Assembly (NCBI GenBank): GCA_032126435.1 | Contig: JAQBBE010000011.1 | Coordinates: 1-11,223, forward strand | Origin: JAAXQD01 sp032126435 | GTDB taxonomy: Bacteria; Desulfobacterota; Desulfobacteria; Desulfobacterales; UBA11574 | Reading direction: 5' to 3' | DNA: 11,223 nucleotides | In this document: in pieces, positions 1 through 6,663 of the stretch | Layout: each line of letters starts with the position of its first letter | Position numbering within the stretch: position 1 is the stretch's first letter | Program-made: the position numbers and the translations under genes | The notes under the pieces: model-generated | Seen by the model: only the letters and a program-made list of their open reading frames with translations | The model's database searches: none | What the model was told of the DNA's origin: nothing

Positions 1-650
1 TCAGCCGCCTTCTTGCTTTTTCCAACGCCTTTTGTCTCGATCTCTCCGACTTTCAGCTGCACATGGAAGGTTTTGTCATGATCCGGACCGCTTTCATGGA
101 CAACGGTGTAATCAGGTATTTTTTGGTACTTCAATTGGACAAGTTCTTGAATCTGGCTTTTATAATCGTGATTGGCACTCGGCCTATCGACGGAATCCAT
201 CAAAGATGAGAAAGCGCCGCCGATGAGTTTAAATACAGCATCAAATCCACCATCCAAATAGACTGCAGCAATGACAGCTTCATAGGTGTTTGCCAGTATC
301 GAATTTTTATCCCAGCCTTGTGACTGGATTTCACCCTTGCCCAGTTGTATATGAGAACCAAGGTCCATTTTGCGGGCAATCGATGCAAGCTGGGATTCAT
401 TGACCAGATTGGCGCGCATCCTGGACAAGTCCCCTTCTTTAAGATCCGGATAACGCTGCATGAGGAGGTGTCCAACAACGAGATTTAGAACCGCATCTCC
501 TAAAAATTCAAACCGTTCATTATCCTGAATATCCATTTCCGGGTGTTCATTGACAAATGAGCTGTGTCTTAGAGACGCTACAAGGAGATCGACATTCTTA
601 AATTCATACATAAGGTTACGTCGGAACTCAAAAAGATTTGTCTGTGTCAT
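1..650 (-). CDS. rnc: Ribonuclease III, 3' end cut by the window edge
   Basis: Double-strand-specific endoribonuclease that processes rRNA precursors and structured mRNAs in the cytoplasm. The reading frame from ATG at 650 is open to position 1 and gives 216 residues; the family is usually about 220-235, so only a short C-terminal tail is missing. The N-terminal nuclease domain has LRHSS (27-31) and the signature NERFEFLGDAVL (44-55), with E45, E48 and D52 matching E. coli E38, E41 and D45. The second metal-binding pair is in ILANTYEA (118-125): E124 matches E117, but N121 stands where E. coli has D114. A double-stranded-RNA-binding domain starts near residue 162 (DYKSQIQELVQ) and runs to the basic GKSKKAA end. 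The gene starts 7 nt after the PHP gene stop and has only a weak ribosome binding site (TTGAG), which suggests coupled translation. The family call is secure. Confidence 0.95.
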   Translation of the reverse strand, partial: MTQTNLFEFRRNLMYEFKNVDLLVASLRHSSFVNEHPEMDIQDNERFEFLGDAVLNLVVGHLLMQRYPDLKEGDLSRMRANLVNESQLASIARKMDLGSHIQLGKGEIQSQGWDKNSILANTYEAVIAAVYLDGGFDAVFKLIGGAFSSLMDSVDRPSANHDYKSQIQELVQLKYQKIPDYTVVHESGPDHDKTFHVQLKVGEIETKGVGKSKKAA

Positions 651-657
651 CTCAATT

Positions 658-1524
658 TTATTTGCGCTCATTTAGGGCTGAAATTAGTTTCTCATATAAT
701 TCATAAGGAACAGAAAAATTTCCTTTCCCGGATCCCATTTTTATCTCGGGTTTTACATCCCCATGAAAATCTGTACCCCCCGTGATCAACAAATTATAGC
801 GATTTGCAATCCGGGAATAATAGTCCATGAGATCCGCCGTGTGTTCCGGAAAATAGACTTCTATACCTTTCAGCCCCATTTCCGTTAACACTGCCATCAG
901 ACCGTCGAAGATCTTTTCATCGTTCATGTTCAGAAGAAAGGGGTGGGCCAGAACAGGAATCCCTCCGGCATTCAGTATGGTCTGAATTGTTTTCTCACAA
1001 TCAAAACGGAATCTATCGACATATGCCGGTTTACCTTTTCCCAGATATTTATCAAATGCTTCATCAATCGAACGGACAAAGCCTTTTTTTACCATAAGCT
1101 GTGCAATATGAGGTCTTCCAAGCTGACAGTCTCCGGTTAAATTTCGGACCTCGTTTAAGGTAAGTTCGATCCCCATTTGGGAAAGCAGTTCAAGAATCCG
1201 GGGGTTTCTTTTCTTTCTGGACGCTTTCAGTAGGGAAAGGGAACGGTTAAGGACAGGGTCATCGATATCAAAAGCATAGCCTAAAATATGGAAACTTCCC
1301 GGACAGAAAAACGACGGCGGTGGGGTGGCACTTATTTCAATACCGGTTAAAAATTTTATCGATGGGGGAATTCCATACGCGAGGGCTTCTTTTGAACCGT
1401 CTACGGTATCATGATCTGTAATGGCGATCGCCCCGAGATTGAGGTTTTGAGCCAGATCGAGCAATTCCGGGGATGACAGGGTCCCATCGGAAGCGGTTGA
1501 ATGAATATGAAGATCGATTCTCAC
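658..1524 (-). CDS. PHP-domain phosphoesterase, YciV / RNase AM-like
   Basis: Metal-dependent phosphoesterase of the PHP family. Relatives of this type hydrolyse 3',5'-nucleoside bisphosphates or trim short RNA 5' ends; the substrate here is not shown by sequence. The 288-residue protein starts at GTG 1524, 7 nt after the dksA stop. The same frame extends upstream to 1656, but that part only overlaps dksA in another frame, and the domain begins right at VRIDLHIHS. Metal ligands are all visible: H6 and H8, D13, D38-H39-D40 (AITDHDT), E63 (GIEIS), H79, H139 (GRPHIA), H194 (LAHP) and TDFHG (D252, H254). The segment RPHIAQLMVKKGFV...GKGKPAYV is typical of the YciV branch. No strong ribosome binding site is seen, so translation may depend on dksA. 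It lies between dksA and rnc in the same orientation, fitting an RNA-turnover role, which is inference. Confidence 0.9.
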   Translation of the reverse strand: MRIDLHIHSTASDGTLSSPELLDLAQNLNLGAIAITDHDTVDGSKEALAYGIPPSIKFLTGIEISATPPPSFFCPGSFHILGYAFDIDDPVLNRSLSLLKASRKKRNPRILELLSQMGIELTLNEVRNLTGDCQLGRPHIAQLMVKKGFVRSIDEAFDKYLGKGKPAYVDRFRFDCEKTIQTILNAGGIPVLAHPFLLNMNDEKIFDGLMAVLTEMGLKGIEVYFPEHTADLMDYYSRIANRYNLLITGGTDFHGDVKPEIKMGSGKGNFSVPYELYEKLISALNERK

Positions 1525-1531
1525 ATGCGTA

Positions 1532-1894
1532 TCATAATCCAAGGGCTCTTTCTGAAGCCTCTTCTTTGGTTTTGCAATCGATACACTGCGTCGTAACCGG
1601 CCTGGCTTTAAGACGTTTGATGGAAATATTTTCACCGCACTCTTCGCAAACCCCAAACGTACCGTTTTCGATACGATTTAAGGCGTTTCTGATCTTTTTA
1701 ATCAGTTTGTTCTCTCTGTCTCTTATGCGAAGCATAAAATTCCGATCCGACTCGAGGGAAGCACGGTCTGTGGGGTCCGGAAAATTTTCTTTGGGCTGTG
1801 TCATGCCTGAAACCGTATCGTCGGCATGATTTAAGAGTTCTCTTAACCGGTTGTTCAGAAATTCTTTAAAATATTCAACATCTTTCTTTTTCAT
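1532..1894 (-). CDS. dksA: RNA polymerase-binding transcription factor DksA
   Basis: Binds in the RNA polymerase secondary channel and works with (p)ppGpp to repress rRNA promoters and activate amino-acid biosynthesis promoters. The 120-residue protein aligns closely with E. coli DksA from its coiled coil to its C terminus and lacks about 30 N-terminal residues of the E. coli protein. The coiled-coil tip motif DPTDRA (40-45) keeps D40, D43 and A45, equivalent to E. coli D71, D74 and A76, which are needed for activity. The next helix (RIRDRENKLIKKI) is nearly the E. coli sequence. The C4 zinc finger is intact at C83, C86, C104 and C107 (CEECG...CIDCK), so this is the zinc-containing form. ATG at 1894 follows an AAAGG ribosome binding site with 7 nt spacing. 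A promoter-like sequence and inverted repeat lie upstream. Confidence 0.96.
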   Translation of the reverse strand: MKKKDVEYFKEFLNNRLRELLNHADDTVSGMTQPKENFPDPTDRASLESDRNFMLRIRDRENKLIKKIRNALNRIENGTFGVCEECGENISIKRLKARPVTTQCIDCKTKEEASERALGL

Positions 1895-1906
1895 GGCAGA
1901 ACCTTT

Positions 1907-1962
1907 GAAATTTCATTGATAACTTTTTTTTTAAAACTATGTTGATACACCAATGAAATTTC
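1907..1962. repeat. 12-bp perfect inverted repeat in the fabD-dksA gap
   Basis: GAAATTTCATTG (1907-1918) is repeated in perfect inverted form as CAATGAAATTTC (1951-1962), with 32 bp between the arms. Arm centres are 44 bp apart, roughly four helical turns. The right arm sits between the -35 and -10 of the candidate dksA promoter and the left arm lies downstream of its start point. No T-run follows on the minus strand, so it does not look like an intrinsic terminator. A paired operator is possible but inferred. Confidence 0.5.
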
Positions 1963-1970
1963 GATGTAAA
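1942..1970 (-). promoter_or_regulatory. Candidate sigma-70-type promoter for dksA
   Basis: On the minus strand, TTTACA (1970-1965, five of six to the -35 consensus) is followed after exactly 17 nt by TATCAA (1947-1942, four of six to the -10 consensus). The start point would fall near 1935, about 40 nt upstream of the dksA ATG. It lies in the only sizeable gap between fabD and dksA. The spacer contains one arm of the inverted repeat at 1907-1962. This is a pattern call with no experimental support. Confidence 0.4.
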
Positions 1971-1999
1971 GAAGAAAATGGATGTTTTTTTTAAACAAC

Positions 2000-2938
2000 T
2001 CACGTCGTTTCATTCAAGAATCGGTCCAGACTCTTCATGCTGTCTACATTATAGATTTTCCCCGGATAATCCTTGGGCAAAATCTTTTTTAATAAACCCG
2101 TAAGAACCCTCCCCGGACCGACCTCCACAAAAATCTCAATGTTTTCCGCCATGAGTCTGCACATGGAGTCGTACCACTTGACCGGGCTGCAAAACTGACG
2201 GGCCATGATCGATTGAATTTCTTCAGGATCACTTTCAACGTCGGCCGTGACATTAAACACCATGGGTTTCTCGGGTGCATTAAAACGTATCGACTCGATA
2301 ACGTCCCTGAATTCGTCTTGGGCGCCCTGTATCAACTCACTGTGCCACGCACCGCTCACCTTCAACGGTATGACCTTGGCGCCGTGTGAAGCGGCCAGAT
2401 CGGAAACCCTGTTCACCGGTTCAGGCGCGCCGGTGATCACGATCTGAAGTTCAGCATTGTGATTCGCAACGGCAACAACGCCGTCCTTCTGAACCTCTGC
2501 AACGAGTTCCGCCACGGTATTTATGGGAAGCCCGATAATTGCATGCATGGCGCCTTGGTTTCGGGTGGCTTCCCGATGCATCAGTTCACCTCTTTTAAAG
2601 ACCAGTCTAAAGGTGTCTTCCCGGGAAACAATGCCCGATGCGCACAGGGCGCTGTATTCACCGAGGCTGTGACCTGCAGAGATGGTGGGCTCAAGCCCTG
2701 CTTTCTCCATGGCCGTAAAACAGGCCAGGTTAACCGCTGTAATTGCGGGCTGGAGATTTACGGTTTCGGTAAGATCCTCAATGGGGCCTTTAAAGCAGAG
2801 TTTTGATATGTTTATTCTGGAAATCTCCTCCACCGAATCAAAAAGTTCTCTAACAACATCAAATTCCTGATAAAAATCGAGGCCCATTCCAACAGCCTGT
2901 GAACCCTGGCCTGGAAAAAGGTATGCTGTTTTTTTCAA
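2000..2938 (-). CDS. fabD: Malonyl-CoA:acyl carrier protein transacylase
   Basis: Transfers malonyl from CoA to acyl carrier protein, supplying the extender unit for type II fatty-acid synthesis in the cytoplasm. The 312 residues match the usual FabD length. The N terminus has the FPGQGSQ signature (8-14). The nucleophile S91 lies in GHSLGE (89-94), R116 in FKRGELM binds the malonyl carboxylate, and H199 in SGAWHSE is the catalytic histidine. The C terminus carries FVEVGPGRVLTGLLKKI. The start codon is TTG at 2938, chosen because an AGGAGG lies 5 nt upstream and the protein begins directly at the conserved strand KKTAYLFPGQG. It starts 12 nt after the hemA stop, so the two are likely cotranscribed. 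No other fab gene is in the window. Confidence 0.97.
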   Translation of the reverse strand: MKKTAYLFPGQGSQAVGMGLDFYQEFDVVRELFDSVEEISRINISKLCFKGPIEDLTETVNLQPAITAVNLACFTAMEKAGLEPTISAGHSLGEYSALCASGIVSREDTFRLVFKRGELMHREATRNQGAMHAIIGLPINTVAELVAEVQKDGVVAVANHNAELQIVITGAPEPVNRVSDLAASHGAKVIPLKVSGAWHSELIQGAQDEFRDVIESIRFNAPEKPMVFNVTADVESDPEEIQSIMARQFCSPVKWYDSMCRLMAENIEIFVEVGPGRVLTGLLKKILPKDYPGKIYNVDSMKSLDRFLNETT

Positions 2939-2943
2939 AGCGC

Positions 2944-2949
2944 CCTCCT
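2944..2949 (-). promoter_or_regulatory. Strong ribosome binding site that fixes the TTG start of fabD
   Basis: The minus strand reads AGGAGG at 2949-2944, 5 nt before TTG at 2938. No in-frame ATG or GTG in this place has comparable support, so this site decides the fabD start. It lies just past the hemA stop. Confidence 0.75.
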
Positions 2950-2950
2950 T

Positions 2951-4219
2951 TCACTCATCAAGTTTAAAAAGTTTTCGGGTGACGTCGAGATAGACGGATT
3001 TGTTTTGATGGTGCCCGTTGCTCTTTAACAGCAAAGTGGGATCGTGAAGTATTTTATTGATCATTGCGTTGGTCATTCGGGTGATGGCCTCGTGATCGTC
3101 ATCTGAGAGATGCTTTAGTGTCTGCAGTGTCTTTTTTATTTCTCCTTTTGCAATGTCCTCCATTTTGTCTCTCAATTCGACAATGGTCGGTATCACATCC
3201 AGGCTTTCGAACCAGTGCCGGAAACTGATCACTGCCTCGTCGACGATTCTTTCTCCTTTGATCGCTTCCCGGTTTCGATCTTCAATGTTTTCATCGATGA
3301 TTCCTTTTAAGTCATCGATATCATAAACATAGGAATTGGTGAGCCGGTTTATTTCCGGATCGATATCCCGGGGGACGGCGATATCGATAAAAAAAAGGGG
3401 GCGATTGCGGCGGCGGCGGATAATCCCTTTGACCTGATCCCGCGTAACCACGTAATCGGGCGAACCGGTTGAGCTGATAATAATATCCACGTGTTCTAAA
3501 AAGCCGGTAATCTCCTCGAACCGGATCGCCTGCCCGTTGAATCTCTTGGCAAGCTCAACACCGTTTTTGAAAGTTCTGTTGGCAACCAGAATGTTCCCGG
3601 CCCTGTTTCGAATCAGGTGTTCTACTGCCAGTTCAGCCATTTCACCGGCGCCGATCAGGAGTACCTTTTTCCCTTCAAAGGTGCCGAATATTTTACGGCC
3701 CAGCTCAATGGCCGCAAAACTTATGGATACCGCATGGTCTCCAATTCCGGTTTCACTCCGAACGCGTTTTGCCACAAAAAAGGTTCGATGGAGCAATTTG
3801 TTCAACAGAACACCGGAGGTCTTCTTTGAGGTGGCGATTTGATACGCCGCTTTTATCTGGCCCAGAATCTGAGGCTCTCCCACCACCATAGAATCTAAAC
3901 TGGATGCAACTCTGAAGACATGCCGGACCGCATCATCCCCCTCATGAATGTAAAGGGATTTTTCAAATTCAGAAACAGGCAGGTTCTTAAATTCGGAAAA
4001 AAAAACTTTAACGGTATCCGCGGCATTCGATGTATCACTCGTGGCCATGAGAACTTCTACACGGTTACAGGTTGAAATAAGCATCGCCTCGCTGATCGCC
4101 GGAGATTTCTGAAAAGCTTTCAGGGCAGCGGAAGTCTCATCTTCTGAAAAGGCGAGGCACTCCCTCAGGGTTACCGGCGCTGTTTTATGATTCAATCCCA
4201 TTAATACGATATCTAACAT
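2951..4219 (-). CDS. hemA: Glutamyl-tRNA reductase
   Basis: NADPH-dependent reduction of glutamyl-tRNA(Glu) to glutamate-1-semialdehyde, the first committed step of C5-pathway tetrapyrrole synthesis. The 422 residues are full length. The catalytic domain has GLNHKTAPVTLRE (8-20) and STCNRVEVL (49-57), where C51 is the thioester-forming nucleophile and H100 the conserved histidine. The signature SSLDSMVVGEPQILGQIKAAY (from 107) is followed by a Rossmann NADPH domain with LIGAGEMAELA (188-198). A C-terminal helical dimerisation region follows (from about 320). ATG at 4219 starts at the conserved N terminus, with only a weak ribosome binding site. It follows the CcsA-like gene by 30 nt and precedes fabD. 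With the adjacent siroheme gene, it suggests supply for siroheme and, in sulfate reducers, siroheme-derived haem; the last point is inference. Confidence 0.97.
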   Translation of the reverse strand: MLDIVLMGLNHKTAPVTLRECLAFSEDETSAALKAFQKSPAISEAMLISTCNRVEVLMATSDTSNAADTVKVFFSEFKNLPVSEFEKSLYIHEGDDAVRHVFRVASSLDSMVVGEPQILGQIKAAYQIATSKKTSGVLLNKLLHRTFFVAKRVRSETGIGDHAVSISFAAIELGRKIFGTFEGKKVLLIGAGEMAELAVEHLIRNRAGNILVANRTFKNGVELAKRFNGQAIRFEEITGFLEHVDIIISSTGSPDYVVTRDQVKGIIRRRRNRPLFFIDIAVPRDIDPEINRLTNSYVYDIDDLKGIIDENIEDRNREAIKGERIVDEAVISFRHWFESLDVIPTIVELRDKMEDIAKGEIKKTLQTLKHLSDDDHEAITRMTNAMINKILHDPTLLLKSNGHHQNKSVYLDVTRKLFKLDE

Positions 4220-4249
4220 ATTTCTTAACGTACGCTTTTATTAATCTGT

Positions 4250-5065
4250 TTATAGTTTGGTAAATTCTCCGTGATGCCCCTGCATAAGAAAGTTGACGCC
4301 CAGGAAAGTAAATAGAATAATCGCAAAACCGATGATTGCCATAATGGCCGCTCGGCGTCCCCGCCATCCAACGGTAAGACGCTGATGGAGCAGGGCTGCA
4401 TACAAAAGCCAGGTAATGCCGGACCAGATTTCTTTGGGGTCCCAGCTCCAGAACCTGCCCCAGACCGCTTTGGCATATACAAAACCGGTAATTAACCCAA
4501 AGGTGAGCATGGCAAAACCGGTAAGGATGCATGCATATCCGGTGGTGTCGAGCAGTTCCAGAGATGGAAGACGCCTGAAAAAGAAACCATGTTTTTTTGA
4601 TTTTATCGCATGCTCCTGGAGAAGATATAAAAGCCCGACACCGCATGCCAGTGCAAATGAGGCCTCTCCGATAAATACGGCGACGACATGGACCACAAGC
4701 CACAAGTTGTTTAGAATATTGTTCATCTGACCAGGTGCATTGGGAAACTTGGCTGCAATGACCATTACAAAAGACACCAGAGGCGCGGCATACACCCCCA
4801 GAATCTTCAGATGAAACCTGTATTGGAAGACCAGAAAAACACCGGCAATCGTCCACCCCACTATAGAGAGAACTTCGTGGAGATTATTGACCGGAAAATG
4901 TCCGGATTGAATAAACCGGTAACCGATCGCCGCCGTATGGCAGCAGAAACCGGCAACGAGCAAATAAAATCCGGTCTGCTGGAAGACATCTTTCTGCAGG
5001 AAAAGATAAGCAAAATACCCTATGGTGCTCAGCAGGTAAAATATAATGACAATAAAAATTTCCAC
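4250..5065 (-). CDS. ccsA: CcsA/HemX-family membrane protein (cytochrome c assembly)
   Basis: Polytopic inner-membrane protein of the haem-handling CcsA/ResC/HemX family, which presents haem for attachment to apocytochromes c. The 271 residues form about eight hydrophobic segments. The tryptophan-rich WWD signature WGRFWSWDPKEIW is at 202-214, in the usual place near the C-terminal third. Candidate haem-ligand histidines are H63 (NLHEVLS), H126 (LVVHVVAVF) and the HH pair at 264-265. GTG at 5065 has AGGA 8 nt upstream and lies 20 nt after the siroheme-gene stop. No ccsB/resB partner is visible. Because it sits directly upstream of hemA, the alternative is a HemX-like role in controlling glutamyl-tRNA reductase. 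The intact WWD motif favours haem handling, and sequence alone does not settle it. Confidence 0.88.
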   Translation of the reverse strand: MEIFIVIIFYLLSTIGYFAYLFLQKDVFQQTGFYLLVAGFCCHTAAIGYRFIQSGHFPVNNLHEVLSIVGWTIAGVFLVFQYRFHLKILGVYAAPLVSFVMVIAAKFPNAPGQMNNILNNLWLVVHVVAVFIGEASFALACGVGLLYLLQEHAIKSKKHGFFFRRLPSLELLDTTGYACILTGFAMLTFGLITGFVYAKAVWGRFWSWDPKEIWSGITWLLYAALLHQRLTVGWRGRRAAIMAIIGFAIILFTFLGVNFLMQGHHGEFTKL

Positions 5066-5085
5066 GTATGTCGTCCTTTGCCAAT

Positions 5086-5751
5086 TTATTGATGTGCGCC
5101 CATCAATGATTCGTACGCATACCCTTCACCAAAAATTTCAAAAAGCAAGGAATTAACCGCGGTAATATTGCGATCTTTTATCATCCCAATGAGCTTTCTT
5201 TCGATCAGCTGTTCGAAAAGATGCTTATGGGCCTCGGGTTCGTGATCTTCACTTAAGAGTTTTTTACGGATTTCACCCATAAGTTTGAGAAAATCGGCAT
5301 ACTCGGTTCCAAATTCCTTTTCAAGATCTTTGCGCAGTTTTTTTGCAAAAGCAGGGCTCTTCCCGGAAGTCGATATGGCGATGGTCAAATCTCCCCTGTT
5401 TACAATGGCCGGGAGGATGAAATCGCACGCTTCAGGTTGGTCGGCAATATTGCACAATACACCCAGACGCCGGGCCTCGGCGTAAATATGCCGGTTTATT
5501 TCCGAGTTGTCGGTTGCACCCATAACAAGGAACTTGGCATGAAGATCTGAAGTCTTAAAGGGTCGTCTTTCAAGTCTTATTTGGCCATTGACTGAAAGCT
5601 CCTGCAGTTTTTCAGTGGCTTCGATGCTGACAACAGAGACAATCGCACCACATTCCAAAAGCATCATCACCTTTCGGGTGCCCACAGAACCACCGCCGAC
5701 CACCAGACAGTTTCGGTTCTGAATATCAAGGGATATTGGATAATATCTCAT
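5086..5751 (-). CDS. sirC: Precorrin-2 dehydrogenase / sirohydrochlorin ferrochelatase (CysG N-terminal / Met8 type)
   Basis: NAD+-dependent oxidation of precorrin-2 to sirohydrochlorin, and possibly Fe2+ insertion to make siroheme, the cofactor of sulfite and nitrite reductases. The 221 residues contain only the N-terminal half of CysG; the methyltransferase half is absent. The Rossmann nucleotide loop is VVGGGSVGTRK (17-27). D104 in CNIADQPE falls at the same number as the catalytic D104 of E. coli CysG. The signature DFILPAIVNRGDLTIAIST and SGKSPAFAKKLR follows, then a helical C-terminal domain. ATG at 5751 was chosen because the fold starts at RYYPISLD; the 15 extra upstream codons, from ATG 5796, are translated heptamer repeat. 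No good ribosome binding site is seen. It is followed 20 nt later by the CcsA-like gene and then hemA. Whether it chelates iron, or is dehydrogenase only, is unknown. Confidence 0.92.
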   Translation of the reverse strand: MRYYPISLDIQNRNCLVVGGGSVGTRKVMMLLECGAIVSVVSIEATEKLQELSVNGQIRLERRPFKTSDLHAKFLVMGATDNSEINRHIYAEARRLGVLCNIADQPEACDFILPAIVNRGDLTIAISTSGKSPAFAKKLRKDLEKEFGTEYADFLKLMGEIRKKLLSEDHEPEAHKHLFEQLIERKLIGMIKDRNITAVNSLLFEIFGEGYAYESLMGAHQ

Positions 5752-5759
5752 CGTTATAG

Positions 5760-5815
5760 GTTCCGTGTTCTGGGTTCTTCGTTCTGGGTTCAGCATTCAA
5801 CGTTTCGAGTTCAGG
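5760..5815. repeat. Eight tandem degenerate heptamers (GTTCNNN)
   Basis: Eight consecutive 7-nt units on the plus strand: GTTCCGT, GTTCTGG, GTTCTTC, GTTCTGG, GTTCAGC, ATTCAAC, GTTTCGA and GTTCAGG. The first four bases are nearly fixed and the last three vary. On the minus strand these read as NNNGAAC units ending 8 nt before the ATG at 5751, so they form the 5' leader of the siroheme gene. Since seven is not a multiple of three, the repeat does not encode a uniform peptide. Function unknown. Confidence 0.85.
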
Positions 5816-5855
5816 GTGTATGTATTTTGAATCATTCACCCTGCATTCTCTTTTT

Positions 5856-5883
5856 ATCTGAATTTGGCATGTAAATTTCAGAT
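5856..5883. repeat. Small inverted repeat at the stop of the MBL gene
   Basis: ATCTGAATTT (5856-5865) pairs with AAATTTCAGAT (5873-5883), with one bulged base and a 7-nt loop, overlapping the stop codon of the MBL-fold gene. On the minus strand it is followed by an A-rich run, not a T-run, so it is not a classic terminator. It could mark or protect an mRNA 3' end; this is weak. Confidence 0.3.
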
Positions 5884-6663
5884 TTCTATAGTCATCAGGT
5901 CCTCCGCCAGAAGCAGCGGGCCGTCATAGGTTTTACGACATTGTTTCTCTATGTCGACAAGGTCGCATTCAGGATAAAAATGCGTCAGAAGCAGATTGCG
6001 AACGTTTGCCCGGGTTGCAATCTCACCGGCCAGAGACGGCGTCAAATGCCCTTTTGCCTTCAATTCATCGGGGAGTGCCGATTCACAAATTAGAAGATCT
6101 GCGGCCTTGGAAAGTGCAACCAGATTGTCGGAAAAATCTGTATCACCGGAATAGACCACTGATTTTCCGCCGGAACCGGTTATTTTGAATGCAATGCTTT
6201 CTTCGTTGTGATCAACAGGAAGTGATTCCACCTGAAAATCGCCGAACCTGTTCATGTCACGGGCGTTATTGTCGAGTTCAACAATGTTTAAAAAGCCCGG
6301 AGCAAGTTCCATCCAAGAACCGTAAGCATTTTTCAGGTTGTCATAGAATTCTGCAAATCCCCTTCCAGCCACCAAAGTCAGTGGGATTTTACGTCGGTTT
6401 CCGTCCGGATATTTGTTGGAAAACAAAAACGGGACCAGTTCACCGGTATGATCGGGATGGAAATGGCTGTAAAAAATAAAGGAAACATCGAAAATTTCAA
6501 TACCGGCTTCCAAAAGCCTTCGCATGGTGCCGGCTCCCGAGTCGAACAGCAGCAAATTTTCATTTATTTTCATCAGCATTGAGCAGGAACTTCGCCGGAG
6601 TGAAGGGACACATGTTCCTGACCCGAGAATGGTTACCGTCATTTCAACCGGATCAAAGGTCAT
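5878..6663 (-). CDS. MBL-fold metallo-hydrolase, RNase Z-like
   Basis: Metallo-beta-lactamase-fold hydrolase of 261 residues, closest in pattern to the RNase Z/ElaC group; the substrate is not known. The fold begins at TVTILGSGTCVPS (9-21). The zinc motif HxHxDH is SHFHPDHTG with H67, H69, D71 and H72. Other ligands are D174 (YSGDTDFS), H206 (GHLTPS) and H228 (LLTHFYP), so a two-metal site looks complete. H152 in VDHNEES fits the RNase Z-like branch. It lacks a clear flexible exosite arm, so true tRNA 3' processing is uncertain. ATG at 6663 overlaps the stop of the DHH gene (ATGA) and follows a GGGG 5 nt upstream; an internal ATG at 6642 is the alternative start. Tight overlap with the DHH gene implies coupled translation and perhaps a shared nucleic-acid or nucleotide task, which is inference. 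Confidence 0.88.
   Translation of the reverse strand: MTFDPVEMTVTILGSGTCVPSLRRSSCSMLMKINENLLLFDSGAGTMRRLLEAGIEIFDVSFIFYSHFHPDHTGELVPFLFSNKYPDGNRRKIPLTLVAGRGFAEFYDNLKNAYGSWMELAPGFLNIVELDNNARDMNRFGDFQVESLPVDHNEESIAFKITGSGGKSVVYSGDTDFSDNLVALSKAADLLICESALPDELKAKGHLTPSLAGEIATRANVRNLLLTHFYPECDLVDIEKQCRKTYDGPLLLAEDLMTIEI

Noticed and set aside
1525..1656. Longer PHP protein starting inside dksA at 1656
   Set aside because: This stretch is the dksA coding sequence read in another frame; the PHP domain starts exactly at the GTG at 1524.
1921..1950. T-run between fabD and dksA as a terminator
   Set aside because: The T-run on the plus strand is an A-run on the minus strand, the direction of transcription, and no GC-rich stem precedes it.
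5752..5796. Longer siroheme protein starting at ATG 5796
   Set aside because: The extra codons are translated heptamer repeat, with no ribosome binding site and no family similarity; the conserved fold begins at 5751.
5856..5883. Intrinsic terminator after the MBL-fold gene
   Set aside because: The hairpin is AT-rich and bulged, and is followed on the minus strand by A's instead of T's; kept only as a weak repeat.
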